Shown: positions 10,600 to 19,355, counted from the stretch's first letter. The stretch is DNA of 64,000 nucleotides from Lawsonibacter sp900766145 (GCF_030372275.1 NZ_JAUDDJ010000004.1); one strand, 5' to 3'. Program-made: numbers and translations. The notes: a model not told the origin generated them from the letters alone.

Positions 10600-11880
10600 T
10601 TACCGCTGATATTCAAATTCCAGATCGTACATGGAGACAATGTCTCCATCCTGGATACCCATGGCCTCCAGCTTGTCAAACAGGCCGGACTGGCGCAGGT
10701 TCTTGTCAAACCAGTTGCGAGACTCGTAGTCGGAGAAGTTGACGTTGGAGATGAGCCGCTGCAGCCAGGGCCCCTCCACCACCCAGGTGTCGTCGAACTT
10801 TTCGATGGAGACCTCGCCGCTGGTGTCCACTTCGGGGGGACGCTCCACATAGGTGGGCTCGTACACGGCCACGGGGGGCAGATGCTGCAGCTCCTCCGCG
10901 GCTTTCTTGACCAGCTCCCGGGTGCCCATGTGGGCGGCAGCGGAGATCTCAAAGAGCTCCAGGCCCTTGGCCTGGACATGCTCCCGCAGGCGCTCCAGCA
11001 GCTCCGGGTCCTGCATGATGTCCACCTTGTTGGCGGCCACGATCATCTTCCGGGAGGCCAGAGTGGGGGAGTACTCGGCCAGTTCCGCGTTAATGGCCTC
11101 AAAGTCCTCCACCGGGTCCCGGCCCTCGCTGCCCGACACGTCCACCACATGGATGAGCAGGCGGCAGCGGTCGATGTGGCGCAGGAAATCGTGGCCCAGG
11201 CCGGCGCCCTGTGCGGCGCCCTCAATAATGCCGGGGATGTCGGCCATGACAAAGGAGACCCCTTCCTCCACGTAGACCACGCCAAGATTGGGGAAGAGGG
11301 TGGTGAAGTGGTAGTTGGCGATCTTGGGCTGGGCTCGGCTGACCACGCTGAGCAGGGTGGACTTGCCCACGTTGGGGAAGCCGACCAGACCCACGTCGGC
11401 CAGCAGCTTCAGCTCCAGGATCACGTCCCGGGTCTGGCCGGGCAGGCCCGCCTTGGCAAAGCGGGGAACCTGGCGGGTGGGAGTGGCAAAGTGCTGGTTG
11501 CCCCAGCCGCCCCGGCCGCCCTTACACAGGACGAAGGACTGGGTCTGGGACATGTCACAGATGATCTCCTTGGTCTCCGCATCCCGGATGATGGTGCCCC
11601 GGGGGACGCGAAGGGTGAGATCGGCGCCGTTGCGGCCGGTGCAGCGCTTGCCGCCGCCGTCCATGCCATTGGGGGCCACATACTTGCGCTTGTAGCGGAA
11701 GTCCATTAGGGTGGACATGTTGTCGTCGATGACCACCACCACGTTGCCGCCCTGACCGCCGTCGCCTCCGTCGGGGCCGCCGGCGGCCACATATTTCTCC
11801 CGGTGGAAGGAGACCACGCCGTTGCCGCCGTTGCCGGAACGGACGGTGATGCGGGCGGTATCTACAAAGGGTGCTGCCAT
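10600..11880 (-). CDS. obgE: GTPase ObgE/CgtA
   Basis: 426-residue ribosome-associated GTPase needed for 50S maturation and stress signalling. It has the glycine-rich Obg fold at residues 1-157, a G domain with P-loop GFPNVGKST near 165-173 and a DIPGIIEGA G3 motif, and a C-terminal OCT domain (about residues 350-426). The frame opens at GTG 11889, but AGGAGG lies 8 bases before ATG 11880, which I take as the start. It follows rpmA in the classic rplU-prp-rpmA-obgE order; a terminator after rpmA implies partial read-through or a separate promoter. Confidence 0.97.
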   Translation of the reverse strand: MAAPFVDTARITVRSGNGGNGVVSFHREKYVAAGGPDGGDGGQGGNVVVVIDDNMSTLMDFRYKRKYVAPNGMDGGGKRCTGRNGADLTLRVPRGTIIRDAETKEIICDMSQTQSFVLCKGGRGGWGNQHFATPTRQVPRFAKAGLPGQTRDVILELKLLADVGLVGFPNVGKSTLLSVVSRAQPKIANYHFTTLFPNLGVVYVEEGVSFVMADIPGIIEGAAQGAGLGHDFLRHIDRCRLLIHVVDVSGSEGRDPVEDFEAINAELAEYSPTLASRKMIVAANKVDIMQDPELLERLREHVQAKGLELFEISAAAHMGTRELVKKAAEELQHLPPVAVYEPTYVERPPEVDTSGEVSIEKFDDTWVVEGPWLQRLISNVNFSDYESRNWFDKNLRQSGLFDKLEAMGIQDGDIVSMYDLEFEYQR

Positions 11881-11929
11881 ACAAAGCACCTCCTTTTCTG
11901 ATGTAGCTGTGGAACTAGTATGCCCTCAG

Positions 11930-11968
11930 CTCAAAAAACAAGCCGCAAACGAGACTCGTTTGCGGCTT
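11930..11968 (-). terminator. Terminator (probably leaky) between rpmA and obgE
   Basis: Arms AGCCGCAAACG and CGTTTGCGGCT, followed on the minus strand by TTGTTTTTTG. It would reduce obgE relative to the ribosomal protein genes. Confidence 0.85.
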
Positions 11969-11981
11969 TGGTTCAGTAAAA

Positions 11982-12266
11982 TTACTGAGCGATCTCCACG
12001 ATGGAAACCTGCTTACGATCCTTGCCCAGGCGCTCGAACTTCACCTTGCCGGACTTCAGAGCAAACAGGGTGTCGTCGCTGCCCTTGCCCACGTTCACAC
12101 CGGGGTGGATGTGGGTGCCGCGCTGACGGACCAGGATGTTGCCGGCCAGAACGAACTGACCGTCGCCACGCTTCACGCCCAGACGCTTAGCCTGGGAGTC
12201 GCGGCCGTTACGGGTGGAGCCAACGCCCTTCTTGTGGGCGAAGAACTGCAAACCGATATTCAGCAT
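11982..12266 (-). CDS. rpmA: 50S ribosomal protein L27 (precursor form)
   Basis: 94-residue L27, located near the peptidyl transferase centre. It carries the Firmicutes-type N-terminal extension: residues 1-9 end in LQFF and the mature protein starts at AHKKG. The extension must be removed by the Prp protease, whose gene is immediately upstream (3-base gap). The rest is canonical (GSTRNGRDSQAKRLGVKRGDG). Confidence 0.98.
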   Translation of the reverse strand: MLNIGLQFFAHKKGVGSTRNGRDSQAKRLGVKRGDGQFVLAGNILVRQRGTHIHPGVNVGKGSDDTLFALKSGKVKFERLGKDRKQVSIVEIAQ

Positions 12267-12269
12267 AAG

Positions 12270-12599
12270 TTACACCTCCAAGACGGTAATATGGTCGGGA
12301 TATTCCTCGGCCAAGGCCACAAAGTGTACCATGAGGGCGGTCAGAAGGGTCTGACAGGTGCTCTCATTGGCCTCACTCAGGCCGCCGGGAAGCTTTAATT
12401 GAATGGACGCGTCTTTCTGCCGCACCTTGACCGAGGCTTCCAGCCCCAGCACGTCGTTGACGGTGCACTCCACCAGGCGTACTGCACTGGTGATGGCGGC
12501 ACAGACGATGTCCTCTCCCTCCGGGGCAAAGCCGCTGTGTCCCTGGACAGTAAATCCAGTGATGCGCTCGCCCGCGGTATGGAATGTTACGGTAGTCAT
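12270..12599 (-). CDS. prp: Ribosomal-processing cysteine protease Prp
   Basis: 109-residue cysteine protease that trims the N-terminal extension of L27. The catalytic pair is visible as His21 in GHSGFA and Cys33 in DIVCAAIT, matching the family positions. It is encoded between rplU and rpmA, next to its substrate, with only 3 bases on either side. Confidence 0.95.
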   Translation of the reverse strand: MTTVTFHTAGERITGFTVQGHSGFAPEGEDIVCAAITSAVRLVECTVNDVLGLEASVKVRQKDASIQLKLPGGLSEANESTCQTLLTALMVHFVALAEEYPDHITVLEV

Positions 12600-12602
12600 A
12601 AA

Positions 12603-12914
12603 TCAGGCGTTGATGGCGCTGATCTGCACCTTGGTGTAGGGCTGACGGTGACCCTGACGCTTGCGGTAACCCTTCTTGGGGTTGTACTTGAAGACGCGGA
12701 TCTTCTTGCCCTTGCCGTTCTTCACCACGGTGGCAACCACGGAAGCGCCCTCCACGGTGGGAGCGCCGAAGGTAGCCTTGTCCTCGTTCAGAATAGCCAG
12801 AACCTGATCGAAGGTGATCTCGGCGCCAGCCTCGGCCTCCAGCTTCTCGATGAACAGGGTGTCACCCTGAGCCACCTTATACTGCTTGCCGCCGGTTACG
12901 ATAATAGCCTGCAT
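12603..12914 (-). CDS. rplU: 50S ribosomal protein L21
   Basis: 103-residue L21 (MQAIIVTGGKQYKV opening; ends in GHRQPYTKVQI). I chose ATG 12914, 9 bases after AAAGGAG, rather than the in-frame TTG at 12923. First gene of the rplU-prp-rpmA-obgE operon, driven by a consensus promoter and a leader of about 76 bases. Confidence 0.98.
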   Translation of the reverse strand: MQAIIVTGGKQYKVAQGDTLFIEKLEAEAGAEITFDQVLAILNEDKATFGAPTVEGASVVATVVKNGKGKKIRVFKYNPKKGYRKRQGHRQPYTKVQISAINA

Positions 12915-12923
12915 GAAATTCAA

Positions 12924-12990
12924 CTCCTTTATTACGGGCTCGCTCTCCTAGGCATGGGTCAGACCCATTTGAAGACCTACTCAAAGCGGC
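12924..12990 (-). promoter_or_regulatory. rplU 5' leader, possible L21 autoregulatory leader
   Basis: The transcript from the promoter below starts near 12990 and carries short complementary blocks (CATGCCTAGG, GGGTCTGACCC, GGGCTCGCTCTCC) before the ribosome site. Firmicutes rplU genes often have a structured L21 leader. I recognise the position and general look, not the fold in detail. Confidence 0.45.
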
Positions 12991-12996
12991 TCTAAA

Positions 12997-13025
12997 ATTA
13001 TATCAGTGGGACCATATGGTGTCAA
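12997..13025 (-). promoter_or_regulatory. Promoter of rplU-prp-rpmA-obgE
   Basis: Perfect consensus on the minus strand: TTGACA at 13020-13025, 17-base spacer, TATAAT at 12997-13002. Confidence 0.92.
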
Positions 13026-13039
13026 GAGTTTTTCTACAA

Positions 13040-13957
13040 TTATTTTTCCTGTAAATCACAGAATTTACAGGGCTCATCTACGGTCACCAGGTACTTTTCC
13101 AACAAAGTCACCGGGTGGTAGGACAGCTTGCTCTTGCGCAGGCCCAGATCGCCGGCGTCGTCCTCCCGGTTGATAAAGTGGACGCCCTCCTGGGCAAACT
13201 GCTGGGCAAACTGGGCCACCAGCATCTGGTAGCAGCCCTGGTAGTCCCGGTCCGCTTTTTCGATGTGGGTAAACAGGGTGTCACCCACGATCTCTCCCAG
13301 AGAGAAGCCTACGATCTCCCCCTCCACCAGCAGCATGCCGCCCAGCATGTCGTAGGTGGCGTAGTTTGCCAGGACCTCACGGGTCTTGGCCAGATCCTCG
13401 TGGAAGGAGGCAGATGGCTTGTCTACCCCGGCGGCGTAGCGGTCCAGGAACGCTCCCACCTGGGGCAGATCCTCCTGGGTTATGACCCGGAAGGACCAGT
13501 TCCCGTAGGTCTTTAGAAATTTGTTGACGTGGTTGCGCTGCCCGCTGAGCTTTTTGCCCCGGAAAAATTGGAGATCCTCTGCCCGATACAGGTAGTCATA
13601 GGCGTCCCGGGTGGGAATGGCCGCCGAGTTGGGGAAGGCGGTCTGCAGACGGTCCAGTTCATCCTTGGGGACGGGATAGAAGGAGATGGGCATATCCCGC
13701 CGGCAGCAGTAGCCGGCGATCTGACGGTAGTGTTCCGGCCGGCCGCCTCCCAAGGGGAGGGTGAAGGTGGGACCCAGGCCGGGGTAATCTACTTTAAAGT
13801 ACAGGGAACCGTCATAGATGGCCCATTCTGTGTGGTACATGTCCCGCCACATAAACACAGTGCCGGGAGTGGTGTCGCAGATGCGGCTGCCGCTGTAAGC
13901 GAAAAAGTCCCGCAGCTTAGGCAGATCTTCCAGTTGCAGGGGGTGAAATTCCAGCAT
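13040..13957 (-). CDS. DUF2156 (phosphatidylglycerol lysyltransferase C-terminal-like) protein
   Basis: 305-residue soluble protein resembling the C-terminal GNAT-like domain of MprF lysyltransferases (DUF2156). The opening is FHPLQLEDLPKLRDFF, and a conserved HVNKF stretch appears near residue 145. A GMLLVEGEIVGFSLGE segment near 210 and a late FINREDDAGDLGLRKSK segment match the family. There are no membrane segments, so this is the stand-alone form common in Clostridia, whose acceptor is unknown. It ends the operon prmA-phosphoesterase-this gene, 12 bases after the phosphoesterase stop. Confidence 0.82.
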   Translation of the reverse strand: MLEFHPLQLEDLPKLRDFFAYSGSRICDTTPGTVFMWRDMYHTEWAIYDGSLYFKVDYPGLGPTFTLPLGGGRPEHYRQIAGYCCRRDMPISFYPVPKDELDRLQTAFPNSAAIPTRDAYDYLYRAEDLQFFRGKKLSGQRNHVNKFLKTYGNWSFRVITQEDLPQVGAFLDRYAAGVDKPSASFHEDLAKTREVLANYATYDMLGGMLLVEGEIVGFSLGEIVGDTLFTHIEKADRDYQGCYQMLVAQFAQQFAQEGVHFINREDDAGDLGLRKSKLSYHPVTLLEKYLVTVDEPCKFCDLQEK

Positions 13958-13969
13958 AAATTCAAGTCC

Positions 13970-15082
13970 TCATTGAGTTTTTCCTAGTTTGTCCGCCAGA
14001 CGGCCGAAATACCAGCCGGTGACGCCGTTTTTTTTCATCAGATAGCCCCGGCTGGTCCTAGCCACCAGGGAGAGAGAATCGCCTGGGGTTACAGGCAGAT
14101 GGTAGTCGGTGGAGTCTTCGCACCACAGCCGGTCTCCGGTATGGCGCAGGTAGGAGTTGAGAATATCCAGCTCCCGCCCGGTCTCCAGATGGCGGCAGCG
14201 GGAGAATTCCTCGCCCGCCTCCAAAAGCTCCAGATCGGAGCGGCCCCAGCGGATGTTGATGGAGTCCTGGGAGGGCTCCTGGGCGTCCAGGGCAGTGTAG
14301 ACCGGCAGACCGTCCCAGGCCTGCCAAGTGAAGTCCTTCGAGTCCTCCGTAGGCAGAATCAGGGCATTGAGCTGTCCATCGATTTTCAGCACACACCCAC
14401 CGTCGATGGAAATGATCTTCCGGTCCCAGTCGAAGATGGGGGCGGCGCTGGGGATGTGCTCATGGTAGAGGGTGACCGGCCAGTGGCCCACAATGACGTA
14501 TTTCTCGAAGGAGTGTCCCTGCCCCCGGAAATCGTCGTTTTTCATGCACCGCCAGCGGTTGAACTGCTCCATATGTTCCAGAGAGGGCACGCCGCCGTGG
14601 ACGAATACCAGATGCTCCGTCTCCAAAATGGTGGGCAGCTTGGACAGCCACGCACGAACCTGGGGAAAGGCCGCGCGCAGCGTTTCACGCAGCCGGGGCA
14701 GGTCGGTGGGGTCGCCCTCATAGCCAGCCTCCCGGGCCATCTGAAAGATGCAGCTCTCCGGGTGCTGGGGAAGATAGCGGGCGAAAAAGCTCTCGTCCAG
14801 GGAGTCAGTCTCAAAGAAATTGAGCACCAGACCGTCGCAGTTTCCACACAGGGGATAGACCGTGTGGGTCTTGCAAAGCTGCACAATATAGCGCAGCAGC
14901 CCCAGACTGTCCGGCCCCTTTTCCAGCATGTCTCCGACCAGAACAAGAATATCTTCGGGGGAGAAGGATACCTTCTCCAGCAGGTGCTGGAGAAAGGGCA
15001 GGTTGCCGTGGATATCGCTGACGGCCAGGATGCGTCGTCCGGGGGCAAACTCCGGATGGATAACGATGGCATTTTGTGACAC
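13970..15082 (-). CDS. Metallophosphoesterase with C-terminal SH3-like segment
   Basis: 370-residue calcineurin-type phosphoesterase. Metal and active-site motifs appear in order: SDIHGN (about residue 23), VGDMLEKGP (about 50), GNCD (about 80), VFHGG-type VHGGVP (about 160) and GHWPVTL (about 200). The last 70 residues look like a bacterial SH3-type domain (DYHLPVTPGDSLSLVARTSRG, then GWYF). The frame is open to TTG 15103, but GTG 15082 is well placed behind GGGGGAAG. It resembles serine/threonine phosphatases or diadenosine tetraphosphatases; the substrate is not visible. It sits 42 bases after prmA. Confidence 0.8.
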   Translation of the reverse strand: MSQNAIVIHPEFAPGRRILAVSDIHGNLPFLQHLLEKVSFSPEDILVLVGDMLEKGPDSLGLLRYIVQLCKTHTVYPLCGNCDGLVLNFFETDSLDESFFARYLPQHPESCIFQMAREAGYEGDPTDLPRLRETLRAAFPQVRAWLSKLPTILETEHLVFVHGGVPSLEHMEQFNRWRCMKNDDFRGQGHSFEKYVIVGHWPVTLYHEHIPSAAPIFDWDRKIISIDGGCVLKIDGQLNALILPTEDSKDFTWQAWDGLPVYTALDAQEPSQDSINIRWGRSDLELLEAGEEFSRCRHLETGRELDILNSYLRHTGDRLWCEDSTDYHLPVTPGDSLSLVARTSRGYLMKKNGVTGWYFGRLADKLGKTQ

Positions 15083-15124
15083 GGATACTTCCCCCGTTCC
15101 CAAACATGGTTTGATAAGTGGATT

Positions 15125-16069
15125 TTATGCCAAAACGGCCTCCAGTGCAACCCAGCCGTTCTTTTCCCGCTTGCGGGTGACCTTCAGACCGTTCTGAGCC
15201 AGAGCGGCCTCCACCTCGTGGGCGCGGGTGTCGATGATGCCAGAGCACAGGAAGATCCCGTCGTCCGTGAGCAGGTTAGGCACCTGGGCGGACAGGGGGA
15301 TGATGACGTCGGCCACAATGTTGGCCAGCACCAGCGGATAGCGCTGCTGGGCGATCTCAGCGGCCAGGGCGGCGTCGGTGAGCACATCTCCGGCCCGGAC
15401 GGTGTAGCGGTCCTTGCCGATGCCGTTGAGGGCGGCGTTCTCATAGGCCACATCCACCGCTTTGGGGTCGATGTCTACCGCCAGGGCGTGGCTGGCTCCC
15501 AGTACCAGAGCGGCGATGGACAAAATGCCGCTGCCGCAGCCCAGATCCAGCACGGAGTCTCCAGCTTTGGTGTGGGCCTCTACCCCCTCCAGACACAGCT
15601 GGGTAGAGGCGTGAGAGCCGGTACCGAAGGTGAGACCGGGATTGAGGTAGAAGGGCACCCGGCCGTCGGGCACGGGATTCTCCTTCTCCCACTGGGGCAC
15701 CACATACAGCCGCTCCCCGATGGAGAGAGGCTTGTAGTACTTCTGCCAGCTGTAGGCCCAGTCGTTGTCATTCAGAGAGGTTACGGTGTATTCACAGTCC
15801 AGCCCATGGGTGTACTGGGCCAGCTGAGCACGGCCGTCTGCGTCGTCGGTGACGTAGAACTTGACCCGGGTGACGCCCTTCATCCGGTCCAGCAGCTCCT
15901 GGTCTACATAGTCCCAGTACTGCCGGTTCTGCTCTAAAAACTGCTGGAACTCCGCCTCGTCCTCAATGACCAATCCGGCCATACCGGCGGCGGTGAGTTT
16001 CGCGGTCACCTCGTCCAGCCGGTCCGGCGTGGTGTTGATGGCGATCTCCAGCCACTTTGTGTCTGCCAT
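15125..16069 (-). CDS. prmA: Ribosomal protein L11 methyltransferase
   Basis: 314-residue SAM-dependent enzyme that methylates L11. It has an N-terminal substrate-recognition domain, then the Rossmann SAM site VLDLGCGSGILSIAA near residue 175 and the NIVADVI catalytic segment near 245. Start ATG 16069 follows GGGAGGAAAGG. First gene of a three-gene unit with the phosphoesterase and the DUF2156 protein. Confidence 0.95.
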   Translation of the reverse strand: MADTKWLEIAINTTPDRLDEVTAKLTAAGMAGLVIEDEAEFQQFLEQNRQYWDYVDQELLDRMKGVTRVKFYVTDDADGRAQLAQYTHGLDCEYTVTSLNDNDWAYSWQKYYKPLSIGERLYVVPQWEKENPVPDGRVPFYLNPGLTFGTGSHASTQLCLEGVEAHTKAGDSVLDLGCGSGILSIAALVLGASHALAVDIDPKAVDVAYENAALNGIGKDRYTVRAGDVLTDAALAAEIAQQRYPLVLANIVADVIIPLSAQVPNLLTDDGIFLCSGIIDTRAHEVEAALAQNGLKVTRKREKNGWVALEAVLA

Positions 16070-16259
16070 GTGTTTCTTCCTTTCCTCCCAGGAGCTCTGC
16101 CCCTGGACCCCGCCCGCTTTTTATAAAAAGCGGGGCAAAAATTTTTGTGCGTGAAATTCCATTTCACGCTGTGTTTTTTATAGTGAAACGAGATGGGCGC
16201 AAGGTTTCCACCCACAGCCCTCTTTCAGGCAAGCGTAGAAGCAAAGCGAAGCTTTGCAC

Positions 16260-16296
16260 AAGCTTTTTTGCCTACTTTTTTCACGAAAAAAGTAGG
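16260..16296 (-). repeat. Dispersed terminator-like repeat, copy 1
   Basis: Immediately after the degV stop codon. An inverted repeat CCTACTTTTTTC/GAAAAAAGTAGG is followed on the minus strand by CAAAAAAGCTT. The 37-base core matches copy 2 at 53436-53472 with one mismatch. Between it and prmA (16070-16259) are further small hairpins around GAAGCAAAGCGAAGCTTTGC and no gene. Confidence 0.8.
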
Positions 16297-17169
16297 TCAG
16301 CGGACGGAGCCCAGATAGAAGAGAGCCAGGGTGCCGGGGCCGGAGTGGGCGCCGATGACCGGTCCCACGTAATTGATATGAATATCCTGGGTGCCAAAGC
16401 GCTCCCGGACCATGTCGGCCACCAGCTCGGCATCCTTGCGGCAGTCGCCGTGGCTGATGAACACCGTCTTCTTCCCCTCTTCGGTCACGGTTTTCTCCAT
16501 CTTATCCACCAGGGCCTTCAAAGAGGCGTGGCGGCCCCGGGCCTTGCCAATGTTAATGAGGTGACCCTCGTCATCCACATGGAGCACCGGCTTGATCTGG
16601 AGCATGGAGCCCACCACTGCAGTGGTGGCGGAGATCCGTCCGCCCCGCTTGAGGAAGTGGAGATCATCCACCGTAAACTGGTGGCACAGGTGGAGCTTAT
16701 TCTCTTCCACCCAGTCTCGGACCTCTTCAATGGATGCCCCTTGATCCCGCTTCTGGGCGGCCAGCCATACCAGCAGGCCCTGGCCCATGGAGGCGCACAG
16801 AGTATCTACGGTGTAGATCTTCCGCTGGGGATACTTCTCCTGCAATTCCTCCACGGCCAGGCGGGAGGAGTTGAAGGTGGTGGACAGCCCGGAGGAGAAG
16901 GCCAAAATCAGAACATCCTTGCCATCCTGAAGATAGGGCTCCAGTGCATCAGAAAAGTCGTTGGGATTGAGGGCGGCCGTCGTAGCCAGCTCTCCGGCCC
17001 GCAGCATATCATAAAACAAAGCCGGGTCCATTTCCCGGTTGTCGGGATAGTTGCGATAGGTCTGTCCCTGAATGGTAAAGCGAAGAGGAAGGACCGGAAC
17101 ATGGATCGCCTGGGCCATCTCTTCGCTGAGGTCGGCGGAAGAGTCGGTGACCAAAATAAACTCAGACAT
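16297..17169 (-). CDS. DegV family fatty acid-binding protein
   Basis: 290-residue DegV protein. Such proteins bind a fatty acid and act as FakB-type subunits that present it to the FakA kinase. The family opening ILVTDSSADLSEE, the FSSGLSTTFNSS stretch near residue 95 and RGGRISATTAVVGSMLQIKPVL near 160 are all present. The partner kinase is not in the window. It follows the DUF1836 gene by 36 bases, a frequent arrangement in Clostridia. Confidence 0.93.
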   Translation of the reverse strand: MSEFILVTDSSADLSEEMAQAIHVPVLPLRFTIQGQTYRNYPDNREMDPALFYDMLRAGELATTAALNPNDFSDALEPYLQDGKDVLILAFSSGLSTTFNSSRLAVEELQEKYPQRKIYTVDTLCASMGQGLLVWLAAQKRDQGASIEEVRDWVEENKLHLCHQFTVDDLHFLKRGGRISATTAVVGSMLQIKPVLHVDDEGHLINIGKARGRHASLKALVDKMEKTVTEEGKKTVFISHGDCRKDAELVADMVRERFGTQDIHINYVGPVIGAHSGPGTLALFYLGSVR

Positions 17170-17205
17170 ATTGAAACCTCCTTACAGACGTGGTGGAACG
17201 TAATA

Positions 17206-17739
17206 TTACTTTTTCCCCTTTTTCGGCCCTTCTGGCTGGGGCGGCTGCAAAATATCCAAAATGCGGGCGCAGGCCAGCTGATTGGCATAGCTGCGCAGAG
17301 CCAGGTCCAGGGCCAGCCGGGGCAGATCCTCCTGGGTTGCGTTTTCGTCGATGGCATCAGCGGTGTCAGCCAGTGCCCGGTCCAGCGCAGCGCAGAAATA
17401 GGTATACAGCTCCTCCGGTGTTTTGTTGCGGGCCTGTCCGGCAGACAGGAGAATGCCGGTATCCCGCACCGAGAGGACTTTTTTCAGGGCGCAGACCGCG
17501 GTAAGATAGCCCAAATGGATGGGGCCGTAGCGCTTCCCATCAGCCCGGGGAACCAGTCCCTCCTTGATATAGTTATTGACCATGGCGGAGGTGAGAGCTT
17601 CCCCTTCGTCAAAGTGAATCAGCTGCCGGGGCATATAGGAAATGATCTGGTCCATATACAGCGCAATGTCAGGCAGCTCGTGCCAGGAAGCGGGACGTTG
17701 GCCCTCCAGACGCTGCTTTAAGTCCAGCAATTCTTCCAT
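17206..17739 (-). CDS. DUF1836 domain protein
   Basis: 177-residue protein with the DUF1836 signature: EALTSAMVNNYIKEGLVPR (a helix-turn-helix-like region near residues 50-70), then KRYGPIHLGYLTAVCALKKVLS. It looks like a MerR-like DNA-binding N-terminus with a helical C-terminus, and ends in a basic Pro-rich tail. Probably a transcription factor for itself and the downstream degV; no target is known. Start ATG 17739 follows AAAGGAGG. Confidence 0.85.
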   Translation of the reverse strand: MEELLDLKQRLEGQRPASWHELPDIALYMDQIISYMPRQLIHFDEGEALTSAMVNNYIKEGLVPRADGKRYGPIHLGYLTAVCALKKVLSVRDTGILLSAGQARNKTPEELYTYFCAALDRALADTADAIDENATQEDLPRLALDLALRSYANQLACARILDILQPPQPEGPKKGKK

Positions 17740-17836
17740 GAAAAGGCCTCCTTTGGTGTAATTACCATTATGCTATCACAAAGAGGAAGAAAAGACAAAT
17801 ATAATATAGAATATTACATTGCCCATTGGGAGAATA

Positions 17837-18760
17837 TCAGCGCTTTTCCATCCACTGGCGCAGACGCTCCAGCGCCTGGGCGTGGGTTGTGGAACGCATC
17901 TTGGGGAAGGCCTTCATCAGACGGCGCTGGCCAAAGATGGGACGGGCCATGGCTGCCTCCAGCTTGGTGCGCAGCTCAGCCAGATCACGCTGACGCTGCT
18001 CCAGACGCTCGGCCTGGTCCATCTGATACTGCATCCGGCGCTGAGCCAGGGCATCCTTCACATCCTCCAAGCTCTCCTGGATATCCTCCCGGCGCTGGGC
18101 CAAAGTATCTTTTGCATCCTCCAGATTTTCCTGAAGATCTTCCCGCAGATCGTTGCCCAGTTCCGCGGCGTCGATGACCCGCTCGGCCAGATTCTCGCCC
18201 AATTCATTGGAGAGGGCTTTGATCCGGCCAGCCAACTCATCCAGCTGGGTGAGCTGACGGTTCATGCGGGCAATGGTGCGCACGGTGGCAGCCAGGTCTA
18301 CCAGCATGCCGGCAGAAAATACAGCCAGCAGGACCAGTCCCAGGGTGTGGGGGATCAGGCGGATGACCCAGAGAATGGAGGGGTGGATGATCTCCACCAC
18401 AAACAGGCAGGCCAGGCCCCAGGCGATGGAAAAACGCAGGCAGATGTAGCCCCCCAGGTTAAAGGGCTCGTTGCTGTAATCCCACCAGCGCTGATGAAAG
18501 ATCTTCTCCAATACAAAGCCAGTGAGCCACTCCAGCAGGGAGGTAAGCAACACCGAGCCAAGAAACAGTAAAAAGGTGTTGCTCCGCAGCGGCTCCAGGA
18601 AAAAGAGTACGATAACCACGCCCACGCCATAAATGGGGCACACCGGACCATTCAGAAACCCGCGGTTTACAAAGCGGCCAGAAGTAAGGGCCGCAAAGCT
18701 GACCTCGGTACACCAGCCCAGAAAGGCATAGACAAAGAAAATCCAGAGGAGAAGATACAT
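17837..18760 (-). CDS. CmpB-like membrane protein (putative ABC transporter permease type IV) with coiled-coil tail
   Basis: 307-residue protein with four or five membrane segments in residues 1-165 (family opening WIFFVYAFLGWCTEV, then GFLNGPVCPIYG and WWDYSNEPFNLGGYICLRFSI), matching the family annotated as CmpB/ABC_trans_CmpB. Residues about 170-307 form a long charged helix with heptad-like repeats (LREDLQENLEDAKDTLAQRREDIQESLEDVKDALAQR), so a cytoplasmic coiled coil is likely. The frame continues to 18850, but GGGAGG precedes ATG 18760. Despite the name, no transport role is shown for the family. Its promoter is at 18818-18846. Confidence 0.85.
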   Translation of the reverse strand: MYLLLWIFFVYAFLGWCTEVSFAALTSGRFVNRGFLNGPVCPIYGVGVVIVLFFLEPLRSNTFLLFLGSVLLTSLLEWLTGFVLEKIFHQRWWDYSNEPFNLGGYICLRFSIAWGLACLFVVEIIHPSILWVIRLIPHTLGLVLLAVFSAGMLVDLAATVRTIARMNRQLTQLDELAGRIKALSNELGENLAERVIDAAELGNDLREDLQENLEDAKDTLAQRREDIQESLEDVKDALAQRRMQYQMDQAERLEQRQRDLAELRTKLEAAMARPIFGQRRLMKAFPKMRSTTHAQALERLRQWMEKR

Positions 18761-18817
18761 AAAAGCCTCCCATATATTGATGTATGAAATGGTACCAGCC
18801 AGAACAATATTCGTTGT

Positions 18818-18846
18818 AGTATACCTCTTTTTAGTAAAAAAGTCCA
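18818..18846 (-). promoter_or_regulatory. Promoter of the CmpB-like gene
   Basis: TGGACT at 18841-18846, 17-base spacer, TATACT at 18818-18823, minus strand. Confidence 0.55.
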
Positions 18847-19079
18847 GCATTCCATGGAAACCTTAATATAACAGGGAGAGCACCATGCCGGCTGGGGCTG
18901 CGGCTGATTTGGTGTGAATGGTGAAAAGACCAATAAAATGCCCCACTCTGAAAACAGAATGGGGAGCGTTGAGCTGGAAGAACTATCCAAAATGAGCAGA
19001 AATATGACTTGCAGCCATGGACTCAAGCAAAAAAGCTGGATTTCCTTTGCTTTTGGCGGGCAGAAGACTGCTTTTCTCT

Positions 19080-19108
19080 TTGAGTTATTTCCCATGATGT
19101 GGTATACT
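19080..19108 (+). promoter_or_regulatory. Promoter of the candidate structured RNA
   Basis: TTGAGT at 19080-19085, 17-base spacer, TATACT at 19103-19108. No open reading frame with a ribosome site follows. Confidence 0.65.
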
Positions 19109-19114
19109 ATATTC

Positions 19115-19290
19115 TGCCAGGATAGCTAAAAACTGTGGATAGGATGTGCTTCTGTACGGAGGCTCCCTTCTAATCTGTTTGACCGGAGCGTACTTCCTGA
19201 AATGGTGAAAAAGGTACTGTAATCCAAATGCAGAAGCACATGCTGTGTGCGGCTATTGCCGACCGTCCTATTCTTTTACCCCATAAAAAA
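19115..19290 (+). ncRNA. Candidate structured non-coding RNA
   Basis: In the 644-base gap between two minus-strand genes there is no convincing gene, but there is a promoter, a terminator and a closed RNA fold. An outer helix 19137-19145 (GGATAGGAT) pairs with 19265-19273 (GTCCTATTC). It continues directly into a perfect 9-bp helix 19146-19154 (GTGCTTCTG) with 19231-19239 (CAGAAGCAC). A small CGGC/GCCG hairpin (19250-19261) sits on the 3' side. The apical part can form a GTAC...GCTCC/GGAGCGTAC hairpin. Size and general shape would fit 6S RNA, but I cannot confirm a family. It could also be a lineage-specific regulatory RNA. Confidence 0.5.
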
Positions 19291-19355
19291 ACCTTCTGGT
19301 AATTTGTGTTGCAGTGCATTGACCACAGCATTCATTCTACCAGAAGGTTTTTTGT
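19284..19355. terminator. Long hairpin terminator between the candidate RNA and the ribokinase gene
   Basis: Arms AACCTTCTGGTA and TACCAGAAGGTT separated by 35 bases, with T-runs on both strands. It can end both convergent transcripts. Confidence 0.8.

Noticed and set aside
18914..19129. 71-residue open frame upstream of the candidate RNA
   Set aside because: No ribosome site and no recognisable protein features; it runs over the RNA promoter.
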